Both the position numbers and the translations under genes were made by a program. The notes under the pieces were generated by a model that had not been told where the DNA came from, did no database searches, and worked only from the letters and a program-made list of their open reading frames with translations. This document shows positions 39,714 through 50,781 of a stretch of 64,000 nucleotides of DNA, one piece after another. Source of the DNA: Massilia sp. ZL223 (lineage in GTDB: Bacteria; Pseudomonadota; Gammaproteobacteria; Burkholderiales; Burkholderiaceae_D); NCBI RefSeq assembly GCF_018119395.1, contig NZ_JAGPWD010000004.1, forward strand, positions 1-64,000, written 5' to 3'. Positions within the stretch are counted from its first letter, which is position 1. Each line of letters starts with the position of its first letter.

Positions 39714-39741
39714 AAAGAAAAGGGACCTCGGAGGTCCCTTT
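39711..39741 (-). terminator. Terminator of the two-component pair
   Basis: 11-base arms 39719-39729 and 39731-39741 (AAAGGGACCTC and its complement). On the - strand they are followed by TTTTCTTTT. The terminator starts six bases past the response-regulator stop. Confidence 0.85.
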
Positions 39742-39746
39742 GCGGA

Positions 39747-40427
39747 TCAGGCCAGCGTGAAGCCGGCGGAGAGGCTGTAGCCTTCGCCGTAGGCGCTGCG
39801 CAGCGGCAGGTCCTGGCCCAGGCCAGAGCGGGCCTTCTTGCGCAGGCGGTAGACCAGCATGTCGACCCGGCGGCTGGCGTCCGGGTCCTCGCCGCCCATG
39901 CCCGCCACGATCACATGGCGCGGGACAGGACGGGTGTTGATCGTCAGCAGGTGCAGGAAGTTGCACTCTTTTTCGGTCAGGTCGATCACTTTGCCCATCA
40001 GCTCGAGCTGGCGCGCGCTCACGCGCAGGGTCCACTTGCTCGGCGCCGGGGCCGGATCCTGCGGACGCACGCGGCGGTCCAGGGCTTCGATGTGGGCCGC
40101 CAGTTCCGGGAACTTGATCGGCTTGGTCAGGTAGTGGTCCGCGCCCAGGCGCAGGCCCAGGATGCGGTTGTCGAAGGCCACCCGGCCGGTCAGGACCAGC
40201 AGGCCGATCTCCGGATACAGCTGGCGCATGCGCGGGATGACGTTGAAGCCGTCCTCGTCCGGCAGGCCGAGGTCGAGCACCACCACGGCGGCAGGGGTGC
40301 GCGTCAGGGCGGCCCACATCTCGCTGGCGGTACGGGCGATCGTGACCTCATGGTCGAGCTCCCGCAAGAACTCGGCCATGTCGTCGGCGTATTCGCCATT
40401 GTCTTCAACAATCAATATCTGCGTCAT
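39747..40427 (-). CDS. OmpR/PhoB-type response regulator
   Basis: 226 residues. The receiver domain has the acidic pocket Glu8-Asp9, phospho-acceptor Asp52 (VLDLGLPDEDG), a Thr switch (LVLTGR) and Lys in YLTKPIKF. After a Pro/Ala linker (about 125-132) comes a winged-helix DNA-binding domain (IDLTEKECNFLHLL, RVDMLVYRLRKKA, RSAYGEGYSL). It probably activates or represses genes when phosphorylated by the kinase encoded 16 bases upstream. The regulon is unknown. Confidence 0.92.
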   Translation of the reverse strand: MTQILIVEDNGEYADDMAEFLRELDHEVTIARTASEMWAALTRTPAAVVVLDLGLPDEDGFNVIPRMRQLYPEIGLLVLTGRVAFDNRILGLRLGADHYLTKPIKFPELAAHIEALDRRVRPQDPAPAPSKWTLRVSARQLELMGKVIDLTEKECNFLHLLTINTRPVPRHVIVAGMGGEDPDASRRVDMLVYRLRKKARSGLGQDLPLRSAYGEGYSLSAGFTLA

Positions 40428-40443
40428 GGTTTAGCCATGTTAT

Positions 40444-41613
40444 TCATTCTTTCCTGGCGGCCAGAGTCGGCGCGCCGGACCGATTATCACTGCTGAGACT
40501 TCCTGAAGCAAGCTGTTGTTGCCCGCTGCCCTCACTCGACGGCAGCCAAAGCCGGAATTCGGCGCCATTCTCGCCCTCTTTGCCCGGCGCCAAGTGCAGG
40601 CTGCCGCCATGGACGTCCAAAATCGAGCGCGCCATATAGAGGCCCAGGCCGCTGCCCGGCAAGCCAGCTGCATTGCTGCCCCGATAACCCTTGTCGAATA
40701 TGCGTGCCGCATCTTCTTGCGGCACACCCCCGCCCTGGTCGCGCACGGCGACGTCGACCCCGCCGGCGGCGGGGCGCACGCTGAGCGACACCGGCGTGCC
40801 CGGCGGCGAGAAGGCGAGCGCATTGTCGACCAGGACCTTCAGCGCCAGCCGCAGGCCGGCCGGTTCGCCGCGCAGCTGGAAGGCATGCGCACCAAGGTCG
40901 ACGATCGCCTCGCGCCCGGCGGCGCGCACCTGGGCCGCCGCGGCTTCGACCAGCTCGTTGACCGCCAGGGTATTGGCCTGGCGCGTCTTACCGATGGCCG
41001 CCATGCGGTCCGGCGACAGGTATTCGTCCAGCATGCCGATCAGGCGGTCGACCGCCGCGCCGATCTTGCGGTAGCGCTGGCGCGTCGGTTCGTCGGCGTT
41101 CACCGCCGTCGCTTCCAGGCGCTGGATGGCGCCGTCGATGGTCGCCAGCGGGGTGCGGAATTCATGGTTGAGCATGCTGGCGAAGCGCTTCTGCTCGGCC
41201 TGCTGTGCGCGGCGCGGCGACAGGTCGCGCAGCAGGCCGACCAGCATCGGCGGCGTGTCCGCCGTCACCGTGGACAGCACTTCCAGCGGCAGCGCGCGGC
41301 CCTCCAGGTTCGGAACGTCGAGCTCGGCCGAGCGGCGTTCGCCAGGCAGGGCGGCCGCGGCTTCGCGCAGGCAGGCCGCCAGCACGGCCAGCGGCGCATT
41401 CCCTGCCGGGTGCGCGAGCGCCTGCTCCAGCGCGGACGGGTCGTGGCCGAGCAGCGCCGCGAAGGCCGGGCTCAGATAGCGCAGCTGGAAACCGGGCAGC
41501 GCGATGCCGAATGCGATATCGCCGCCCAGTTCGGCCATGGTGCGGAACTGTCCGGCGGATACGCCGACGTCGGGCTCAGTGGTGGCCTCGTCGGCGTCGA
41601 CAGTGAAATTCAT
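40444..41613 (-). CDS. Cytosolic PAS-domain sensor histidine kinase
   Basis: 389 residues. A PAS-like sensor domain (about 20-130, FQLRYLSPAFAALLGHDP) is followed by a HisKA dimerisation helix with phospho-His in LNHEFRTPLATIDG (about 150) and a HATPase domain: N-box VLVDNALAFSPPG, G1 DQGGGVP, F-box IFDKGYRG and G2 GSGLGLYMA. No transmembrane segment is seen, so the signal should be intracellular (redox, ligand or partner protein). A Gln/Ser-rich tail follows the ATPase domain. Together with the downstream response regulator it forms a self-contained operon ended by the terminator at 39711-39741. Confidence 0.92.
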   Translation of the reverse strand: MNFTVDADEATTEPDVGVSAGQFRTMAELGGDIAFGIALPGFQLRYLSPAFAALLGHDPSALEQALAHPAGNAPLAVLAACLREAAAALPGERRSAELDVPNLEGRALPLEVLSTVTADTPPMLVGLLRDLSPRRAQQAEQKRFASMLNHEFRTPLATIDGAIQRLEATAVNADEPTRQRYRKIGAAVDRLIGMLDEYLSPDRMAAIGKTRQANTLAVNELVEAAAAQVRAAGREAIVDLGAHAFQLRGEPAGLRLALKVLVDNALAFSPPGTPVSLSVRPAAGGVDVAVRDQGGGVPQEDAARIFDKGYRGSNAAGLPGSGLGLYMARSILDVHGGSLHLAPGKEGENGAEFRLWLPSSEGSGQQQLASGSLSSDNRSGAPTLAARKE

Positions 41614-41773
41614 CAGGGCTTTCGGTTGAGGGCGAGCTGGTGATTATGACTGAAACGAGAGTATATCGTTCACGTTCATTATTTGCACGACAACACCTGT
41701 CGTCATATTGCCGACATGACATATTTGAAGAAATACGCCACGGAGCGGGGACTTGCGCGATAATTCGCACACT

Positions 41774-42022
41774 ATGAACGATACCGCAACCCTCCCCCCG
41801 CTCCCAGACCGGCTCTCGATCGACCCGAGCAGCCCTTTCCACAACCCGGACGTGTTCCAGCGCGAGATCGGCATCCGCTTCAACGACAAGGATCGCCATG
41901 ATGTCGAGGAATACTGCCTCAGCGAAGGCTGGATCAAGGTCGCTGCCGGCAAGACGCTGGATCGCAAAGGCAAGCCGATGCTGATCAAGCTGAAGGGCAA
42001 GGTCGAGGCGTTTTACAAGTGA
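41774..42022 (+). CDS. DUF3297 family protein
   Basis: An 82-residue small cytosolic protein of the DUF3297 family: LPDRLSIDPSSPFHNP, then IGIRFNDKDRHDVEEYCLSEGWIKV and GKTLDRKGKPMLIKLKGKVEAFYK. The length matches the family. The function is unknown. It is divergent from the histidine kinase gene, with its own terminator just downstream. An in-frame ATG seven codons earlier (41753) is possible but less likely. Confidence 0.88.
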   Translation: MNDTATLPPLPDRLSIDPSSPFHNPDVFQREIGIRFNDKDRHDVEEYCLSEGWIKVAAGKTLDRKGKPMLIKLKGKVEAFYK

Positions 42023-42043
42023 TTGCCTTGCAGTGTAAACACG

Positions 42044-42068
42044 AAGGTCGCTGCGGCGGCCTTTTTTG
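42044..42068 (+). terminator. Intrinsic terminator of the DUF3297 gene
   Basis: An 8-bp stem (42044-42051 with 42056-42063, one G-T pair) and 4-base loop, followed by six T (42062-42067). Confidence 0.85.
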
Positions 42069-42086
42069 TTGTTCGTGGTGGGCGGG

Positions 42087-42197
42087 CAAACTTGGGTTCC
42101 GGCCTTCGCCGGAACGACGGTTTATCGGCCAACCACTACGTTTGACCTAGCCGATAGCCATAGCACGTCGTCCCGGCGAAGGCCGGGACCCAAGTTC
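42087..42197. repeat. Paired extragenic palindromes, opposite arrangement
   Basis: Units 42087-42120 (CAAACTTGGGTTCCGG...GACGG) and about 42166-42197 (CGTCGTCCCGGCG...CCAAGTT). Here the CAAGTT ends point outward, the reverse of the pairs at 18442, 33663 and 53724. Located between convergent genes. Confidence 0.8.
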
Positions 42198-42262
42198 GTA
42201 TGCAGGCCACGGCATCAAAAAAATGGCGGACCTAAAGTCCGCCATTGTTATCATCACCGCGC

Positions 42263-45200
42263 TTACTGCTCGTCCAGCGGCGCAAAGATCGCCTGCAGAT
42301 CCTCCTGCGTCAGCGCCATCTTCTGCGATTCGCCTTCCGCCAGGATCGACTGCGCCAGCTCCGACTTCTTCTGCTGCAGCTGCTGGATCTTCTCTTCCAG
42401 CGTACCCTTGGCGATCAGCTTGTACACGAACACCGGCTTGTCCTGCCCGATGCGCCAGGCGCGGTCGGTGGCCTGGTTCTCGGCCGCCGGGTTCCACCAC
42501 GGGTCGTAGTGGATCACGGTGTCGGCCGCGGTCAGGTTCAGGCCCACGCCGCCGGCCTTCAGGCTGATCAGGAAGATCGGCACCGCGCCCTGCTGGAAGG
42601 CAGCCACCTGGGCCGAGCGGTCGCGCGTCTCGCCGGTCAGGATCGCGTAGGGAATGTCGCGCGCGTCCAGTTCTTCCTCGATCAGGCCCAGCATGCTGGT
42701 GAACTGCGAGAACACCAGGATCTTGCGGCCTTCCTGCAGCAGGTCCTCGACCATCTGCATCAGGTCCGTCAGCTTGGCCGATACCGCGGCCGTGTTCTTC
42801 TTGGCCGGCATCGCCTTCACCAGGCGCGGGTCGCAGCACACCTGGCGCAGCTTGAGCAGCGCTTCCAGGATCACGATCTGGCTGCGCGCCACGCCCTTGC
42901 GGTCGATCTCCTCGCGCACCTTCTTGTCCATCGCCAGGCGCACGGCCTCGTACAGGTCGCGCTGCGGGCCGGACAGCTCGATGCGGCGCACCATCTCGGT
43001 CTTCTGCGGCAGCTCCTTGGCCACGTTGTCCTTGGTCCGGCGCAGCAGGAAGGGACGGATGCGGCGGTTCAGCAGCATGCGGCGCACCGGGTCGTCCTGG
43101 CGCTCGATCGGGTGGCGGAACTGGGTGTTGAAGGTCTTTTCGTCGCCCAGCAGGCCGGGCAGCAGGAAGTGGAACTGCGACCACAGCTCGCCCAGGTGAT
43201 TCTCGAGCGGGGTGCCCGACAGGCACAGGCGGTGGCGCGCGTTCAGCGAGCCGGCCGTCTGCGCCGCCTTGGAGCGGGTGTTCTTGATGTAGTGCGATTC
43301 GTCCAGGATCACCAGGTGATAGTGGTGCTCGCGCAGCTGTTCCTCGTCGCGCGGCAGCAGCGCATAAGTAGTCAGCACGATGTCGGCCTGGTCGATCTGG
43401 TCGAACAGGTCGACCCGCTCCTTGCCCTGCAGGAGCAGCACCTTGAGGTCTGGCGCGAAGCGCGCGGCTTCGTCCTGCCAGTTGCCCATCAGGCTAGTCG
43501 GGGCGATCACCAGGGCCGGGCTGGTCAGGCGGCCCGCTTCCTTCTCGGTGAGGATGTGGGCCAGGGTCTGGACGGTTTTACCGAGACCCATGTCGTCGGC
43601 CAGGATGCCGCCCAGGTCGTACTCGCGCAGGAACTGCATCCACGACAGGCCGTCGAGCTGGTAGTCGCGCAGGGTGGCCTGCAAGCCTTTCGGCGCCTGC
43701 ACCTTTTTGACGGAGCCGAACTGGCTCAGCTTGCGGCCGGTCTCGCGCAGCTGCTCGCCGCCGGTCCATTTCAGTTCCAGGCCGCGCGCCAGTTCTTCCA
43801 GGCGCGCCGCGTCCAGCGTGGACAGGCGCACGCGCTGCTTGATCTTGTCGTTGAAATACAGCTCGCCCAGGGTCGACAGGATGGGCTTCAGGCGCCCCCA
43901 GGGCAGCGCCACGCGGGCGCCGTCCGGCAGCACGGCCAGCATCTGGTCGGCTTCCGCATGGGCGGCCAGCACGGCCGGGTCGAAGTCGGCCGGCGCGCTG
44001 CGGATCAGCTGCACCAGCACCGGCAGCAGCGGCACGCGCTTGCGGTTGACCACGATGCCCAGCTCCAGCTCGAACCAGGCATTGCCCGCTTCTTCCGGCT
44101 CGTCGATGTCGGCGTACCAGTCCTCGACCGGCACCACGTCGTAGCGGTACTTGGCGGACTTCTGCACATGCCAGCCGGCGTCGGACAGCGCATCCAGGTC
44201 GCCCTCGGCGAAGCGCAGCCAGTGCGCCTGGCTTTCCAGCTGAAGCGCGCCGGCCATGGCGTTGAAGGGCGCGGTGGCCGGCTTGCGGAAGCCCAGTTCG
44301 TTCAGCCTGGTGAGCGCGGCGCTTTCGGCCTTCGGGTCGCGCTCGATGATCTCGGTGACGTCGCCGATCTGGCGCACCACGCGCTGCGACGGGTCGAAGG
44401 ACACGCGCTGGCCGTCGTAGTCGTAGGCCAGCACGGCGAAATCAATCCAGCGCGCCGCGCCGCCGTCGGCCAGCTGCACCGAATCCAGCAGCAGGTGCGG
44501 TATGGGTTTTACATCATTGCGCAGGCGCTGGGTGAGCGGTTGCGGCAGCGGCATCAGCTGCTGCAGGCCGTGCGCCAGCAGCAGCTGCGAGACGCGCTTC
44601 TTGTCGTTGCCGGTGAGGGCCGGGGCCTGGGCCACCAGCGCCTGCAGCTCGGCCAGCGAAATGTCGATCCCGCCGCGGTTGAGTTCCAGCGCGCCGCAGG
44701 ACAGGTTGTCGATGTACCACGGCGGGTCGGTCGGCAGCATGTAGTCGATCTGGTCGGCGGCGCTGTGGGTGGCGCCCTTGGCCGGTTCCACCGACCAGCC
44801 CAGCTTGGCCACGCGGCCTTCGTCGCGCCAGGCCAGGTTGGCCTTGCGCACCGGGCCCGCCTGCAGCGGATACACCAGGCCGTTGGCCATGTCGGACCAG
44901 GAGTTCGCCCACAGCAGCTTTTCCTGCTCGAGCAGCATCTGCAGCAGGATGGCGCCGACCTTGCCCTTCGGCTCGGTGGCGCTGGTGCCCTGCGAGGAGC
45001 CGCTGCGCATCGCGATGAAGAAGCGCACCAGGTCGACGTCGTCGCCTTCAAGGTAGGCGGGCGGCGCCGACAGCAGCGAGAACACCTCGCTCACCGGGCT
45101 GGCCGCGGCCACGTCGCCGTTCGGGCGCAGGCGCGCCTTGCACAGGCAGATGGCGACATGGCGGCCGCCGCTGGTGGGGGCCATCACGTAAACGAATTTG

Positions 45201-45376
45201 TACTGTGCGGCCTTGGGATCCGTGACCTCGGCGGTCAGCTTCGGCTGCGGATGCGCAGCCGCTTCGACCCGTTGCAGCCAGCTCACCACCGGCGCGGGCA
45301 GGGCGGGAGCTCTTGCGGGAGCGCGGACCGGTGCTGCGTCGCCGGCGTTCTCGCGTGGGTAATCGACTGTGTGCAT
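42263..45376 (-). CDS. SNF2-family DEAD/DEAH-box helicase
   Basis: A 1037-residue bacterial SNF2 ATPase. The N-terminal ~550 residues are a divergent region with no motif I can name. The motor follows: motif [13 protein letters not shown] near residues 593-604, motif II DESH near 689, [25 protein letters not shown], second lobe [12 protein letters not shown] near 889 and motif [11 protein letters not shown]. It closely resembles conserved single-gene SNF2 helicases of Burkholderiales. The start is placed at ATG 45376 ([10 protein letters not shown]); a frame to 45430 is possible. It is divergent from tex. It is distinct from the SNF2 gene at 6512-10669, which has DEAQ in place of DESH and a longer N-terminus. 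Confidence 0.9.
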   Translation of the reverse strand: MHTVDYPRENAGDAAPVRAPARAPALPAPVVSWLQRVEAAAHPQPKLTAEVTDPKAAQYKFVYVMAPTSGGRHVAICLCKARLRPNGDVAAASPVSEVFSLLSAPPAYLEGDDVDLVRFFIAMRSGSSQGTSATEPKGKVGAILLQMLLEQEKLLWANSWSDMANGLVYPLQAGPVRKANLAWRDEGRVAKLGWSVEPAKGATHSAADQIDYMLPTDPPWYIDNLSCGALELNRGGIDISLAELQALVAQAPALTGNDKKRVSQLLLAHGLQQLMPLPQPLTQRLRNDVKPIPHLLLDSVQLADGGAARWIDFAVLAYDYDGQRVSFDPSQRVVRQIGDVTEIIERDPKAESAALTRLNELGFRKPATAPFNAMAGALQLESQAHWLRFAEGDLDALSDAGWHVQKSAKYRYDVVPVEDWYADIDEPEEAGNAWFELELGIVVNRKRVPLLPVLVQLIRSAPADFDPAVLAAHAEADQMLAVLPDGARVALPWGRLKPILSTLGELYFNDKIKQRVRLSTLDAARLEELARGLELKWTGGEQLRETGRKLSQFGSVKKVQAPKGLQATLRDYQLDGLSWMQFLREYDLGGILADDMGLGKTVQTLAHILTEKEAGRLTSPALVIAPTSLMGNWQDEAARFAPDLKVLLLQGKERVDLFDQIDQADIVLTTYALLPRDEEQLREHHYHLVILDESHYIKNTRSKAAQTAGSLNARHRLCLSGTPLENHLGELWSQFHFLLPGLLGDEKTFNTQFRHPIERQDDPVRRMLLNRRIRPFLLRRTKDNVAKELPQKTEMVRRIELSGPQRDLYEAVRLAMDKKVREEIDRKGVARSQIVILEALLKLRQVCCDPRLVKAMPAKKNTAAVSAKLTDLMQMVEDLLQEGRKILVFSQFTSMLGLIEEELDARDIPYAILTGETRDRSAQVAAFQQGAVPIFLISLKAGGVGLNLTAADTVIHYDPWWNPAAENQATDRAWRIGQDKPVFVYKLIAKGTLEEKIQQLQQKKSELAQSILAEGESQKMALTQEDLQAIFAPLDEQ

Positions 45377-45630
45377 GGGGTCTCGTATACCTAACGTTGT
45401 GCGTAAAACTGCGCGTAACCAAAACGACAATAAAGTACATTATCCGTCATCCGGACACTTCCGTTTTGTTCGGAATCGCACGTAGCGGACAATTCTCATT
45501 CATGCGGCATCGCCGTAACAGATGCCGCATACAGAACCGGTTGTTCTCTCATGTTCGCGAGACGCTGTCAAGACTGGTGTATCGTTCCGGTTTGCGTATC
45601 ATTGGCCGCTTGACTTCTGACATTTGCATC
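45377..45630. promoter_or_regulatory. Divergent promoter region of SNF2 helicase and tex
   Basis: 254 bases without a gene, AT-richer than the surroundings. A 10-bp perfect dyad, 45502-45511 with 45521-45530 (ATGCGGCATC and complement, 9-base loop), lies roughly midway. No clear -35/-10 pair was recognised. Confidence 0.35.
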
Positions 45631-47985
<2,355 letters not shown>

Positions 47986-47995
47986 GGAGCAGGCC

Positions 47996-48442
47996 ATGAT
48001 CACGCTCGGCAGCGCCGATCCCGACAGCCCCGACGCCCTGGTGCTGCTCGCGGAACTGGGCGCTGCGCTGAGCGCGATCACCGGCGACAGCGGCGCCGCA
48101 TCCTTCGATCCGCAGGACGTGCGCGGCCCGCGCGCGGTCTTCCTGATCGCACGCGACGATCAGGGCAATGCGGTGGGCTGCGGCGCCCTGCGGCCGCTGC
48201 AGGACGACGTGGCGGAACTCAAGCGCATGTATGCGCGGCCCGGCAGCGACGCGGGCAAGCATATCCTGGCGGCGCTGGAATGGCATGCCGTGATCTTCGG
48301 CTACACCGAGGTATGGCTGTCGACCCGGCGCGTCAATCGGCGCGCCATGGATTTCTATCGCCGCAACGGCTACGTGCCGGTGCCGGCCTACGGCAAGTAC
48401 GTGGGCAGCCAGGTGTCGGCCTGTCTCGGCCGCTGGCTGTGA
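47996..48442 (+). CDS. GNAT-family N-acetyltransferase
   Basis: 148 residues. The GNAT fold shows RAVFLIARDDQGNAVGCGAL (strand 2-3), ELKRMYARPGSDAGKHIL (the acetyl-CoA loop, here RPGSDAGKHI where R/Q-x-x-G-x-G/A is usual) and NRRAMDFYRRNGYV at the C-terminus. The acyl acceptor cannot be told. ATG 47996 is supported by AAGGAG at 47984-47989. It is downstream of tex and convergent with the next gene. Confidence 0.85.
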   Translation: MITLGSADPDSPDALVLLAELGAALSAITGDSGAASFDPQDVRGPRAVFLIARDDQGNAVGCGALRPLQDDVAELKRMYARPGSDAGKHILAALEWHAVIFGYTEVWLSTRRVNRRAMDFYRRNGYVPVPAYGKYVGSQVSACLGRWL

Positions 48443-48721
48443 TTACTTGAGGAAGACGCCGATCAGGTAGATCGACAGGCAGGCGAAGCCGAGCAGCAGC
48501 ATCTGCTTCTGCGGCATGGCCGGACGGCCGGTCTTCTTCACATGCAGCGCGTCGCGCACCAGCAGGGTGGCATACGCCAGGGCAGCGATGCCGGCCACGA
48601 TGCCGCCGACGCTCTGGTGCGTCACGCCGCCGACGATGTTGATGATGCCGGGGATGCCGAGCAGGACGGCGATGACGAGGTTCATGCCCGTCGAGGGCCC
48701 GCGGTTGGGGGGTTGTTGCAT
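48443..48721 (-). CDS. Small inner-membrane protein, unknown function
   Basis: 92 residues with three hydrophobic segments (about 13-33, 38-55, 74-91), separated by a basic loop [13 protein letters not shown], so a small integral membrane protein. ATG 48721 is chosen because GGAG lies seven bases upstream; a longer frame starts at 48745. It is convergent with the GNAT gene, whose stop abuts it directly. No family is recognised. Confidence 0.65.
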   Translation of the reverse strand: MQQPPNRGPSTGMNLVIAVLLGIPGIINIVGGVTHQSVGGIVAGIAALAYATLLVRDALHVKKTGRPAMPQKQMLLLGFACLSIYLIGVFLK

Positions 48722-48875
48722 GGGTCGGCTCCGGTCGGCTTTCAAACCGGGCGATCATACAGCAAGCATGGGGCGGCGTCAGCCGGCGTCACCGGGTGAC
48801 CTGGCGGGCTTATGCCCTCCAGGTCGAATTCTTATAAAATGTCGCCATCAACCCCTCCACCCAAAGGCAGAACAA

Positions 48876-49190
48876 ATGAGCGACGTACAAACCTGGATCA
48901 AAGAAACCGTGACCAACACCCCGGTCGTGCTGTTCATGAAGGGCACCGCCCAGTTCCCGCAGTGCGGCTTTTCCGGCCGCGCCATCCAGATCCTGAAGGC
49001 ATGCGGCGTGGACAACATCGCCACCGTCAACGTGCTGGAAGACGCGGAAGTCCGCCAGGGCATCAAGGACTACTCGAACTGGCCGACCATCCCGCAGCTC
49101 TACGTGCGCGGCGAATTCATCGGCGGCTCGGACATCATGAACGAGATGTACGAATCGGGCGAACTGCAAACCCTGCTGAAGAATGGCTGA
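48876..49190 (+). CDS. grxD: Monothiol glutaredoxin (Grx4 type)
   Basis: A 104-residue CGFS-type monothiol glutaredoxin. [20 protein letters not shown] holds the single active-site Cys that binds a shared [2Fe-2S] cluster with glutathione, and [19 protein letters not shown] is the glutathione-binding cis-Pro and GG region. It acts in Fe-S cluster carriage and iron sensing, usually with BolA-type partners; IbaG at 25833-26069 is a candidate. ubiX overlaps its end by eight bases. Confidence 0.96.
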   Translation: MSDVQTWIKETVTNTPVVLFMKGTAQFPQCGFSGRAIQILKACGVDNIATVNVLEDAEVRQGIKDYSNWPTIPQLYVRGEFIGGSDIMNEMYESGELQTLLKNG

Positions 49191-49776
49191 TCGCCCGCGC
49201 CGGATAACGGTCGCCATTACCGGCGCCACCGGCGCAACCTACGGCGTGCAGCTGCTGCGGCGGCTGCACGCCACGCCAGGCGTCGAGAGCCACCTGGTCG
49301 TCTCCGACGCCGCCACCCTCACCCTGCACCAGGAACTCGGCCTGCAGCGGCGCGACGCCGAGGCACTGGCCCATGTCGTCCACCGCAACCGCGACATCGG
49401 CGCCTCGATCGCCAGCGGTTCGTTCCAGACCGACGGCATGGTGGTCGCCCCCTGCTCCATGAAGACCCTGGCCGCGGTCGCGCATGGCCTGTCCGACAAC
49501 CTCATTACCCGCGCCGCGGACGTGATGCTGAAGGAGCGCCGCCGCTTGATCCTGATGGTGCGCGAAACGCCCTTCAACCTGGCCCACCTGCGCAACATGA
49601 CGGCCGTGACCGAAATGGGCGGCATTATTTTCCCGCCCTTGCCGAGTTTTTATCACAGGCCGGTGTCGATCGAGGAGATGGTCGAGCACAGTGTCGACCG
49701 GGTGATGGATTTGCTTGGGCTTGAGAACGCCCAGGCCGCCCGCTGGGGCGGCATGAAGGCTGCGCCGGACGCCTAA
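49183..49776 (+). CDS. ubiX: Flavin prenyltransferase UbiX
   Basis: 197 residues. UbiX joins dimethylallyl phosphate to FMN to make the prenylated flavin used by UbiD-type decarboxylases in ubiquinone synthesis. Motifs are [16 protein letters not shown] (FMN phosphate), [35 protein letters not shown], and [16 protein letters not shown]. It overlaps grxD by eight bases, so the two are coupled. Confidence 0.95.
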   Translation: MADRPRRITVAITGATGATYGVQLLRRLHATPGVESHLVVSDAATLTLHQELGLQRRDAEALAHVVHRNRDIGASIASGSFQTDGMVVAPCSMKTLAAVAHGLSDNLITRAADVMLKERRRLILMVRETPFNLAHLRNMTAVTEMGGIIFPPLPSFYHRPVSIEEMVEHSVDRVMDLLGLENAQAARWGGMKAAPDA

Positions 49777-49799
49777 TCCGGATGGCTGGCCCGGGCGGC

Positions 49800-49973
49800 T
49801 CAGCGCTTTTCTTCGAACAGGTCCTTGTCGGCCTTTTTAAGCTCTTGTGCTTCCTCGAGCTTCCGCCGCCGGGCATTGCGTTCTCGCATGACCTCGGCAT
49901 GGCGCGCCGCCGTCATCGGCGGGGCGGTCATCAGTTCCTTGAGCTGAGCGGTGTTGGCGTAGTTATTTCGCAT
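49800..49973 (-). CDS. Small charged helical protein, unknown function
   Basis: 57 residues, ATG 49973 to TGA 49800. AAGGAG lies about ten bases upstream. The sequence begins MRNNYANTAQLKELM, has a TAPPMTAARHAEVM middle, then an Arg-rich and Glu/Lys-rich helix (RERNARRRKLEEAQELKK) likely to form one long helix or short coiled coil. No family is recognised. It is convergent with ubiX and faces a 132-base gap to the HTH gene on the same strand. Confidence 0.6.
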   Translation of the reverse strand: MRNNYANTAQLKELMTAPPMTAARHAEVMRERNARRRKLEEAQELKKADKDLFEEKR

Positions 49974-50105
49974 GCGGCTGCTGCTCCTTGACGTGACCAG
50001 TGGCGGCGAATCGCTTCCACTGGAATAGATTATGAACCAGGTTCGCCCATTTGTGCGGACCCGGCTTCACGAAAAGTGCACTACGACAACGTCTATTGAG
50101 TAACG

Positions 50106-50525
50106 TTACTTGCCGTCGGTCTTTTGATGGTGCATGCGCACCAGCATGCGGATGAACTCGCGCGCCAGCTGGCGGTGGTGTTCATCCAGGCGCTGCAGGT
50201 CGGCGATCAGCTTGACGTCGGCCGATTCGAAACGCGCCGCGCCGCCGCCGCCGGCTTCGGTGCTGGCGGCCTGCTCGCCGCCGCCGAAGCGCAGCCAGTC
50301 GGCCGGCACACCCAGCCACTGGGCGATCATGCGCAGCTTTTCCTGGGTCGGAATCGCCTCGCCCACCAGCCACTTGCGCGCCGCGTGCACCGTGATCGGA
50401 CGTCCTTCAAAGCGAATATTGAATTCGCGCGCCAGCCGGGTTGGGCTGTCGGGCGAATAATGTGCGTTTTTCAGGGCCTGCTGCAGTCGCTCGCTGAAGC
50501 TCTCCCGTTCATTCGTCGAATTCAT
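50106..50525 (-). CDS. HTH-type transcriptional regulator
   Basis: 139 residues. An N-terminal helix-turn-helix of the XRE/CI-like kind (SPTRLAREFNIRF, TVHAARKWLVGEAIP, LRMIAQWLGVPADWLRFG) is followed by a Gly/Ala linker and a C-terminal helical region (DEHHRQLAREFIRMLVR) that could dimerise. ATG 50525 is used; a longer frame from 50591 adds 22 residues. The AT-rich 256-base region upstream (50526-50781) contains a hairpin around ACGGAGAAGG and probably its own promoter or operator. Targets unknown. Confidence 0.8.
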   Translation of the reverse strand: MNSTNERESFSERLQQALKNAHYSPDSPTRLAREFNIRFEGRPITVHAARKWLVGEAIPTQEKLRMIAQWLGVPADWLRFGGGEQAASTEAGGGGAARFESADVKLIADLQRLDEHHRQLAREFIRMLVRMHHQKTDGK

Positions 50526-50781
50526 CGTAAAACTACTTAATGTTGCGTAAGCGGATGGCCGGTTCTTACTGATGAGTAAGTCTCGGGGCAATCATACCCT
50601 TAAAAAGTAACAAAGATGTGATTTTTTAAGAGAATTTTCGGTATTGCAATGATAACTGGTAGCAACACGGAGAAGGATAAACCTTCCCGTAAATGTAGCC
50701 TAACTGAAATGTTCGAAGAATGCCGCACAATTTGCAGCCCGTTACAGAGGACGTATTGACTACAAGCGCGCGGGACAACGG

